Below, piece by piece: positions 32,610-37,708 of a DNA stretch of 37,708 bases. The DNA is from an uncultured Woeseia sp. (lineage in GTDB: Bacteria > Pseudomonadota > Gammaproteobacteria > Steroidobacterales > Woeseiaceae). The stretch lies in NCBI GenBank assembly GCA_937925605.1, contig CALALV010000027.1, forward strand, positions 1 through 37,708. Direction: 5' to 3'. Below the pieces are notes generated by a model. That model did no database searches. It saw nothing but the letters and a program-made list of their open reading frames with translations, and was not told the origin of the DNA. The translations under genes and the position numbers were made by a program. The stretch's first letter is position 1, and the number at the start of each line of letters is the position of its first letter.

Positions 32610-34430
32610 ATGCAGAAGACGTCCGGGCAAGGCTTTCACTGCCGGATGGCACTGCTGCTGGCCGCGCTGCTGCTCGGCCAGCCCGCCTGCGCGGACTGGC
32701 GCTGGAGCGAGGTCGACGAGGTCGTCGCGCTGAGCGACGTGCACGGCGCCCACGACGGTTTCCGGCGCGCGCTGGCGGCGAGCGGCGTCATCGATGCCGA
32801 GGGCGGCTGGGCGGCCGGCGACCGCCACCTCGTCATCACCGGCGACCTGCTCGATCGCGGCGCCGACTCGCGCGCGGTCATGGACCTGTTGATGCGCCTC
32901 GAGGGCGAGGCCGCGGCGGCCGGCGGCAGAGTCACGCTGCTGCTCGGCAACCACGAGGTCATGAACCTGGTCGGCGACCTGCGCTACGTCGCGCCCGGCG
33001 AGTACGCGGCCTTCGCGGCCGAGGAAACGCCGGAGGAGCGCGCCGCCTGGCGCGAGCGCTTCCTCGCGCGCGCGACCGCGACGACGCCCGCGGCCGAGCT
33101 GGCCGCGCAGTTCGAGCGCGCGCACCCGCCGGGCTTCTTCGCGCACCGCCGCGCGTTCCGCGCCGACGGTCAGTACGGCGCGTGGCTGCTCGGCAAGCCC
33201 TTCGTCGTCGTGGTCAACGATACCGCCTTCGCCCACGGCGGACTGTCGCCCGCCTTCGCCGCGCTCGGCCTCGAACGCCTGAACGAGACGCTCGGCAGCG
33301 AGGTCGAGGCCTACGTGCGGGCGCTCGCGACGCTCGTGGACGCCGGCCTGCTGCTGCCCGGCGACGGCTTCTACGCGCATGCGAAGCTGCTCGCCGCGCT
33401 GCCGCCGGCGGAGTACCCGCCGGAGGTCGAGGCGGCGATCGCGACCATCAGCTCTTCGCCGATGCCGTCCGTGCACGACAACGGCAGCCCGACCTGGTAC
33501 CGCGGCCACGTCGGCTGCCCGGCGATCCTCGAGCGTAGCCGGCTGGACGCCGCGCTCGCCGCGGTCAAGGCCGGGCGCATCGTCATCGGCCACACGCCGA
33601 CCGCGAACCGCGAGGTGGTCGGGCGCATCGACGAGCGCATCATCGAGATCGACACCGGCATGCTGACGAGTTACTACGGCGGCAGCGCGCACGCGCTCAG
33701 GCTGCCGGCCGGGGGCGTGCCGAGCGTCATCGGCGAAGACGGCACGCTGGTCCTTGGCGGCGTCTTGCCGGATCCGCGACCGGAGGGCCGCGGCAGCCTG
33801 TCCGCCGAGGCCATAACCGCATTGCTGCGCGACGGTACGCTCAGTGCGGGGGAACGCCGCGAGGACGGCGGCGTCGCGGTCACGGTGATGGACGGCGAGC
33901 AGGGCCTGCCGGCCGTCTTCTACGAGGCGCCGTCGAAGCGCTCGCTGCCCGCGGTCGCGGCCTTCCGCCTCGACCGGCTGCTCGGCATCGGCCTCGTGCC
34001 GATCACGGTCCGGCGCGCGCTCGACGGCCGCGACGGCGCGCTGCAGGTGCTGCCGGAAAAAGCGATCAGCGAGGGCGAGCGCGCGCAGGCGCAGGCAGGC
34101 GGCGGTGCCTGGTGCCCGCTGCCGGACCAGTGGCAGAGCATGTACCTGTTCGACGCGCTGGTGTTCCAGGACGGCCGCAGCCCGGGGCAGATCCTCTACG
34201 ATCGCGAGGCCTTCCAGCTGTTCCTCGTCGGCAACAACGACGCCTTCGGCACGAAGAGCAGCCGGCCGCGCTACCTGAGCGAGGTCGAGCTCGACGTCAC
34301 GCCGGCCTGGCGCGCGGCGCTCGGGACGCTGACGCCGGAACTCGTCGAGCGCGAGTTCGGCGACGTGCTCGACGGCCGCCAGCGGCGCGCGCTGCTGAAG
34401 CGCCGCGACCGCTTGCTGGAAGGAAGCTGA
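32610..34430 (+). CDS. Secreted metallophosphoesterase with C-terminal kinase-like (apparently degenerate) domain
   Basis: Predicted exported phosphatase of 606 residues. A hydrophobic signal (MALLLAALLLGQPACA, residues 13-28) is followed by a calcineurin-like domain with intact metal motifs: LSDVHG (Asp43, His45), GDLLDRG (78-84), GNHEV (113-117), and later histidines near WYRGHVG and VIGHTPT. This is the bacterial Shewanella-like/PPP type. From about residue 445 the sequence changes: VAAFRLDRLLGIGLVPITVRR resembles a kinase N-lobe helix, and FDALVFQDGRSPGQILYD (about 512-529) and FLVGNNDAF (about 536-544) resemble atypical kinase catalytic and metal loops. In these the expected Asn is Gln and the metal Asp is Gly, so a pseudokinase is inferred. 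The last codons form copy 1 of the 53-bp repeat. Confidence 0.82.
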   Translation: MQKTSGQGFHCRMALLLAALLLGQPACADWRWSEVDEVVALSDVHGAHDGFRRALAASGVIDAEGGWAAGDRHLVITGDLLDRGADSRAVMDLLMRLEGEAAAAGGRVTLLLGNHEVMNLVGDLRYVAPGEYAAFAAEETPEERAAWRERFLARATATTPAAELAAQFERAHPPGFFAHRRAFRADGQYGAWLLGKPFVVVVNDTAFAHGGLSPAFAALGLERLNETLGSEVEAYVRALATLVDAGLLLPGDGFYAHAKLLAALPPAEYPPEVEAAIATISSSPMPSVHDNGSPTWYRGHVGCPAILERSRLDAALAAVKAGRIVIGHTPTANREVVGRIDERIIEIDTGMLTSYYGGSAHALRLPAGGVPSVIGEDGTLVLGGVLPDPRPEGRGSLSAEAITALLRDGTLSAGERREDGGVAVTVMDGEQGLPAVFYEAPSKRSLPAVAAFRLDRLLGIGLVPITVRRALDGRDGALQVLPEKAISEGERAQAQAGGGAWCPLPDQWQSMYLFDALVFQDGRSPGQILYDREAFQLFLVGNNDAFGTKSSRPRYLSEVELDVTPAWRAALGTLTPELVEREFGDVLDGRQRRALLKRRDRLLEGS

Positions 34431-34608
34431 GCGAAGCCTCGCGGTTCCGGAGGCGCCGGGGCCGCCCGCCGGAAGGAATCCGGGCGAAGCCGCGCGGTTT
34501 CAGAAGCGCCGGGACTGTTTGCTGGAAGCAATCCGGGCGAAGCCTCGCGGCTTCAGAAGCGCCGGGACCGCCTGCTGGACGCAACCTGAGCGAAGCCCGC
34601 CGCTTTCA
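34397..34608. repeat. Four tandem copies of a 53-bp repeat spanning two gene ends
   Basis: Copies lie at 34397-34449, 34450-34502, 34503-34555 and 34556-34608, all exactly 53 bases. Shared words are GAAGCGCCG near the start, CTGGA, and GCGAAGCC followed by CGCGG. Copy 1 encodes the last ten residues and stop codon of the + strand phosphatase. Copy 4 ends in TCA, the stop codon of the minus-strand GMC oxidoreductase. Each copy has a small GAAGCC-TCGC-GGCTTC type hairpin, perfect in copy 3. No T-run follows. Because 53 is not divisible by three, extra copies would shift reading frames if placed inside a gene. Confidence 0.9.
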
Positions 34609-36276
34609 GATATCGAGCCGCCGCGCGGCCGCGCCGATGTGCTCCGCCGCGCGGAACGCGAGCGCCATGATCGTCATCGTCGGCTGGCCACGGCCCGAGG
34701 TCACGAAGCTCGAGCCGTCGCAGATGAACAGGTTGTCGACGTCGTGGCTGCGGTGGTGGCGATCGACGACCGAGGTCTCCGGGTCGTCGCCCATCCGGCA
34801 GGTGCCGAGCAGGTGCGCGCCGCCGCGCTGCGGTTCGACCGGGTAGGCCCACTGCTGCTCGGCGCCGGCGGCCTCCATCAGTTCCATCGAGCGGTCGCGG
34901 AAGAACGCGGCCGTCGCCAGGTCGTCGTCGTGGTCGCGGTAAGTGATGCGCAGCGCCGCGCGCCCGAAGCGGTCCTTGTGGGTCGGGTCGAGCGTGACGT
35001 TGTTGCTGTCGACGGCGAGCGAGGTCGTGTTGCCAATCATCGACATCTGCCGCGTGAAGTTGTGCGCGAGCGCGGCCTTGAATTCGCGGCCCCAGCGCGG
35101 CCCGTCGAGCGGCATGCCGGCCAGCGCGAACAGGATCGGCGTCGACGCGAACAGCGGACGCGAGTCGATGCCGCCGCCGCCGTAGAAGCCGCGCTGCGGG
35201 TCCGACTCGTAGAAATCGTGGACGATGCGCGTGACCTGGATGCTCTTGTACTCGTTCAGCGGTTCGGCGAACACGCCGTTGACCAGCGAGTGGCCGTTGA
35301 ACATGAGGTTGCGGCCGACGTAGCCCGAAGAGTTCGCGAGCCCGTCCGGGTGCGCGGCGCTGGCCGAGTCGAGCAGCGGGCGAGGGGCTTCCGCGCCGTT
35401 CGCGCTCAGCACGACTGCTTTCGCCTTCTGCGAGCGCTCGTTGCCGTCGGCGTCGTAGTAAAGCACTTCGTCGACGCGGCCGGCCGCGTTCGTCTTCAGC
35501 CGGAAGACGGTCGACAGCGGGCGGATCTCGCAGTGGCCGCTGGCCTGGGCCTGCGGGATCATCGTCGCGAGCGTCGAGGACTTGGCGCCGACCTCGCAGC
35601 CGAAGCCCATGCAGTAGCCGCAGTGTATGCACGCGGCGCGGCCGTTCAGCGCTTGCGACAGGATCGCGACCGGCGCCGCCTGCGGGTGCAGGCCGAGCTC
35701 GAGCGCCGCCTTCTCGAGCAACGCACCCGCCGACTTGATCGGCATCGGCGGCACCGGGAACGGGCGGGAACGCGGCGAGTCGAACGGGCCCGGCGCGCCC
35801 GAGATGCCGATTTCCCAGTCGACCTTCGTGTAATACGGCTCGAGCTCGGCGTAGCTCAACGGCCAGTCGGCGAAGTTCGTGCCGGCGATCGGCCCGAGCA
35901 GGCTGCGCTCGCGGAAGTCGATTTCGCGCAGGCGCCAGAAGTTGCCGCTGAAGTGCACGCTGCTGCCGCCGACCGTGCGCGCGTACTCCGCGGCCGGGAA
36001 GAACTGCGGCACCTCGGCGACCTTGCTCTCGTGGTCCCGGAAGGTCTGGCCGAGCGAGGCCGCCGGACCGCCGTGCAGCTCGCCGTTGAAGATCACGGAC
36101 AGCTCGTCGTGGGTGAAGTCGCCGGCCTCGCGGAACGGGCCCTGCTCGAACACGACCACGTCGAAGCCCTGGCCGGCCAGCTCGCGCGCCATGATACCGC
36201 CCGCCGAGCCCGAGCCGACGATGACGAAGTCGACTGCTTCGTCGAGCGCGAAGCTCGCCTGTCCGTCAGTCGGCAT
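34606..36276 (-). CDS. GMC-family oxidoreductase, large subunit of a gluconate/alcohol dehydrogenase-type complex
   Basis: FAD-dependent dehydrogenase of 556 residues. The N-terminal Rossmann motif is GSGSAGG (21-27), followed by EQGP and GGSSVHFSG. A cysteine cluster CIHCGYCMGFGCEVGAKS around residue 215 is typical of the gluconate 2-dehydrogenase and sorbitol-dehydrogenase branch and may bind an iron-sulfur cluster. The C-terminal motifs HLLGTCRMG and DGSSFVTSGRGQPTMTIMALAFR are those of GMC enzymes. The ATG at 36276 overlaps the end of the small-subunit gene by 11 bases; export would be by piggy-back on that Tat-signal subunit. No cytochrome c subunit gene is adjacent. The stop codon is supplied by the 53-bp repeat. 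Substrate (sugar, sugar acid or alcohol) is unknown. Confidence 0.9.
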   Translation of the reverse strand: MPTDGQASFALDEAVDFVIVGSGSAGGIMARELAGQGFDVVVFEQGPFREAGDFTHDELSVIFNGELHGGPAASLGQTFRDHESKVAEVPQFFPAAEYARTVGGSSVHFSGNFWRLREIDFRERSLLGPIAGTNFADWPLSYAELEPYYTKVDWEIGISGAPGPFDSPRSRPFPVPPMPIKSAGALLEKAALELGLHPQAAPVAILSQALNGRAACIHCGYCMGFGCEVGAKSSTLATMIPQAQASGHCEIRPLSTVFRLKTNAAGRVDEVLYYDADGNERSQKAKAVVLSANGAEAPRPLLDSASAAHPDGLANSSGYVGRNLMFNGHSLVNGVFAEPLNEYKSIQVTRIVHDFYESDPQRGFYGGGGIDSRPLFASTPILFALAGMPLDGPRWGREFKAALAHNFTRQMSMIGNTTSLAVDSNNVTLDPTHKDRFGRAALRITYRDHDDDLATAAFFRDRSMELMEAAGAEQQWAYPVEPQRGGAHLLGTCRMGDDPETSVVDRHHRSHDVDNLFICDGSSFVTSGRGQPTMTIMALAFRAAEHIGAAARRLDI

Positions 36277-36844
36277 CTGCGTGGTCCTCGCGGTAAACCG
36301 CGTCGTAGTGACCGAACGGCGGTGCGTGCGCATGCGCCCGGGCGTCCATGCCGAGGATCTGCCAGCCGACCTCGCCGCGGTTGCCGCCGTAAGAGGGCAG
36401 AGCGAAGGTGCCGAACAGCGTCAGCACGCCGAGAAATTCGAAGAACGGCGTATTCTCGCGCGCAGCGAGGTACGCGTCCTGCGCGTCCTCGTCGAGGTCC
36501 GCGAACGGGCGGTCGAGATCGGCCAGGAAGCCGGCGAGCCCCTCGCGCAGCATGCCGAGCTGGCCGGCCATGAAGCCGTCCATCGCCTGGTCGATAAAAT
36601 GGACGACGCCGGCCTCGCGCGCGCCGGGCGTCTCGGTCGTCGGGATGATGCGGGCCGTGATTGCCTCGAGCGCGGCGGCCTCGTCGGCGCCGAGCACCGC
36701 GAAGGCCGCGCCGGAGTCGCGGGCCGTGCAGGCGGCCTGCGCGGTCGCGGCGATCGCCGGCAGCAGTCCGCGCAGCGCGGCCGTGCCGGCGACGGAGCCG
36801 GCGCCTTTCAGGAACAGGCGGCGGGTCAGGTCGTGTTCGCGCAT
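36266..36844 (-). CDS. Gluconate 2-dehydrogenase subunit 3 family protein, Tat signal
   Basis: Small, chaperone-like or structural subunit of a GMC dehydrogenase complex. ATG at 36844, with GGGGGGAG a few bases upstream, gives 192 residues starting with a clear twin-arginine signal, TRRLFLKGAG, and a hydrophobic stretch to ATAQAA. The mature part has the family blocks VLGADEAAALEAITARIIPTTETPGAREAGV, HFIDQAMDG and GNRGEVGWQILGMD. The GMC gene starts inside its end on the same strand, so the pair is translated together and probably exported as a folded complex through Tat. The upstream in-frame ATG at 36934 would push the Tat signal inward and is rejected. Confidence 0.9.
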   Translation of the reverse strand: MREHDLTRRLFLKGAGSVAGTAALRGLLPAIAATAQAACTARDSGAAFAVLGADEAAALEAITARIIPTTETPGAREAGVVHFIDQAMDGFMAGQLGMLREGLAGFLADLDRPFADLDEDAQDAYLAARENTPFFEFLGVLTLFGTFALPSYGGNRGEVGWQILGMDARAHAHAPPFGHYDAVYREDHADAD

Positions 36845-36943
36845 GGCTCCCCCCGAAGCGATCACGTCGTTCGCGCAAGCTATCACAGTCGGTCGCAGGC
36901 GGCAGTCCCAAAACGGTGGCGGCCCGGGCTGCACAGTGCCGCT

Positions 36944-36965
36944 GCGCGGCTACCGGTAGCCGCGC
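36944..36965. promoter_or_regulatory. 22-bp perfect palindrome in the divergent intergenic region
   Basis: GCGCGGCTACCGGTAGCCGCGC is self-complementary with no spacer. It stands in the 178-base gap between the divergent dehydrogenase subunit gene (ATG 36844) and uraH (ATG 37023), a position suited to a dimeric repressor. No matching consensus of a known urate regulator is recognised. No convincing promoter hexamers were found in this gap. Confidence 0.5.
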
Positions 36966-37022
36966 GGATCACCTACCATGGGCGGTTAGCATCGGTGGTG
37001 AAACAATAAAGATCAGGGACTT

Positions 37023-37370
37023 ATGGGGAGACTGACGACCCACGTGCTGGACACGGCGCGCGGCCGGCCGGGCGCCGGCATCCGCGTGCGCCTGTACCGC
37101 GCCGACGGCGAGCGCGAACTAGTGCACGAGACCGTGACCAATGCCGACGGCCGCACCGACGGGCCGCTGCTCGCGGACGACGCCTGGCGGCCCGGCCGCT
37201 ACGAGCTCGAATTCGACGTCGCGGCTTATTTCGCCGGCCAGGATACGTCCGCTCCCGAGCCGGCGTTCCTCGACACGGTCACGCTGCGCGTTGGCCTGGC
37301 CGGCGATGCGCACTACCACGTGCCGCTGCTGGTGTCGCCGTGGAGCTATTCGACCTACCGGGGCAGCTGA
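37023..37370 (+). CDS. uraH: 5-hydroxyisourate hydrolase (transthyretin-like)
   Basis: Hydrolyses 5-hydroxyisourate, the product of urate oxidation, to OHCU in the urate-to-allantoin pathway. The 115 residues match the family exactly. Conserved features are the N-terminal THVLDTARGRPG with His7, Arg44 in NADGRTDGPLL, His97/His99 in AHYHVPLLVSPWSYSTYRGS, and the C-terminal signature YRGS. The ATG at 37023 follows CAGGGAC. There is no periplasmic signal. It precedes the start of a xanthine dehydrogenase small-subunit gene by seven bases, so purine breakdown from hypoxanthine or xanthine through urate is organised here. Urate oxidase and OHCU decarboxylase are not seen and may lie beyond the right edge. 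Confidence 0.96.
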   Translation: MGRLTTHVLDTARGRPGAGIRVRLYRADGERELVHETVTNADGRTDGPLLADDAWRPGRYELEFDVAAYFAGQDTSAPEPAFLDTVTLRVGLAGDAHYHVPLLVSPWSYSTYRGS

Positions 37371-37377
37371 GGCGGCC

Positions 37378-37708
37378 ATGAGCGAGACCAAGCACAGCCT
37401 GCGCTTCGTCCTCGACGGCGAGGTCGTCGAAGTCACGAACCCCGGGCCGACGCGCACGCTGCTCGAATTCCTGCGCGAGGACCTGGGCCGCACCGGCACG
37501 AAAGAGGGCTGCGCCGAGGGCGACTGTGGCGCCTGCACCGTGGTCGTCGCCGAGCCCGGCGCCGACGGGCGCCTGCACGCGCGCGCGGTCAATGCCTGCA
37601 TCCAGTTCCTGCCGACGCTGGACGGCAAGGAGCTGCTGACCGTCGAGAGCCTGCGCGGCGCCGACGGCAGCCTGCACCCGGTACAGCAGGCCATGGTCGC
37701 GTGCCACG
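37378..37708 (+). CDS. xdhA: Xanthine dehydrogenase small subunit, N-terminal part (cut by window end)
   Basis: Start of the iron-sulfur/FAD subunit of xanthine dehydrogenase, which oxidises hypoxanthine and xanthine to urate. About 110 residues are visible. The plant-type [2Fe-2S] motif KEGCAEGDCGACTVVV is intact. The second cluster region begins at VNACIQFLPTLDGKELLTVESL and runs towards the expected second cysteine pair at the edge. The ATG lies seven bases after the uraH stop codon; no strong ribosome binding site stands in that gap. The ARAVNACIQFLPTLDGKEL text is that of XdhA rather than of carbon-monoxide or aldehyde dehydrogenase small subunits, which are separate short proteins. The downstream FAD and CO-dehydrogenase-C domains are outside the window. 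Confidence 0.9.
   Translation, partial: MSETKHSLRFVLDGEVVEVTNPGPTRTLLEFLREDLGRTGTKEGCAEGDCGACTVVVAEPGADGRLHARAVNACIQFLPTLDGKELLTVESLRGADGSLHPVQQAMVACH

Noticed and set aside
34397..34608. Tandem 53-bp units considered as a CRISPR array
   Set aside because: Copies are contiguous with no spacers and include coding sequence of the upstream gene.

Overview
The window is a GC-rich stretch (roughly two thirds G+C by eye), almost fully coding, from a Gram-negative bacterium. The Gram-negative call rests on two TonB-dependent outer-membrane receptors, several lipobox lipoproteins and Tat-type signals. The gene content fits a high-GC free-living proteobacterium, most likely a gammaproteobacterium, but no rRNA or other phylogenetic marker is present, so this is inference. 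I found no tRNA, rRNA, insertion sequence, prophage or CRISPR array.

The dominant theme is nucleic-acid, nucleotide and nucleoside catabolism. From the left: a nucleoside transporter (cut by the window edge), a nucleoside ribohydrolase and a ribokinase form a + strand operon (1-2643). A convergent minus-strand operon (10399-3003) encodes a complete reductive pyrimidine pathway: beta-ureidopropionase, an NCS1 permease, dihydropyrimidinase, dihydropyrimidine dehydrogenase subunits PreT and PreA, then cytidine deaminase and a YbaK-type deacylase. Next come surface or periplasmic hydrolases: an acid phosphatase lipoprotein, a 5'-nucleotidase-like lipoprotein and an endonuclease/exonuclease/phosphatase-family lipoprotein. 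They are interleaved with two TonB receptors (10453-20097). After a cupin gene, a + strand operon holds purine nucleoside phosphorylase, deoxyribose-phosphate aldolase and two aldehyde dehydrogenase-family proteins that look like the two halves of an ALDH16-type enzyme (20798-24800). An adenosine kinase follows later. The right edge starts the urate branch of purine degradation (5-hydroxyisourate hydrolase, then the [2Fe-2S] end of a xanthine dehydrogenase small subunit).

The other genes are a Tat-exported intradiol dioxygenase, an orphan soluble sensor histidine kinase, and a block at 29007-34430. That block holds a DUF4956 membrane protein, a YjiK-like secreted beta-propeller, an alpha/beta hydrolase, a CotH-like secreted kinase-fold protein, and a secreted metallophosphatase that appears fused to a degenerate kinase-like domain. 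A two-gene GMC oxidoreductase system follows.

Non-coding structure is rich for so compact a region. There are two oppositely oriented copies of a structured repeat whose stem arms differ but still pair (2678-2976). Four terminator hairpins stand in tandem (13045-13171). A 53-bp tandem repeat (34397-34608) supplies the stop codons of both convergent genes flanking it. A 22-bp perfect palindrome lies in the divergent region before uraH, and near-symmetric divergent promoters lie between the CotH-like and phosphatase genes. All functional calls are from reading motifs in the translated sequence; no database search was run.
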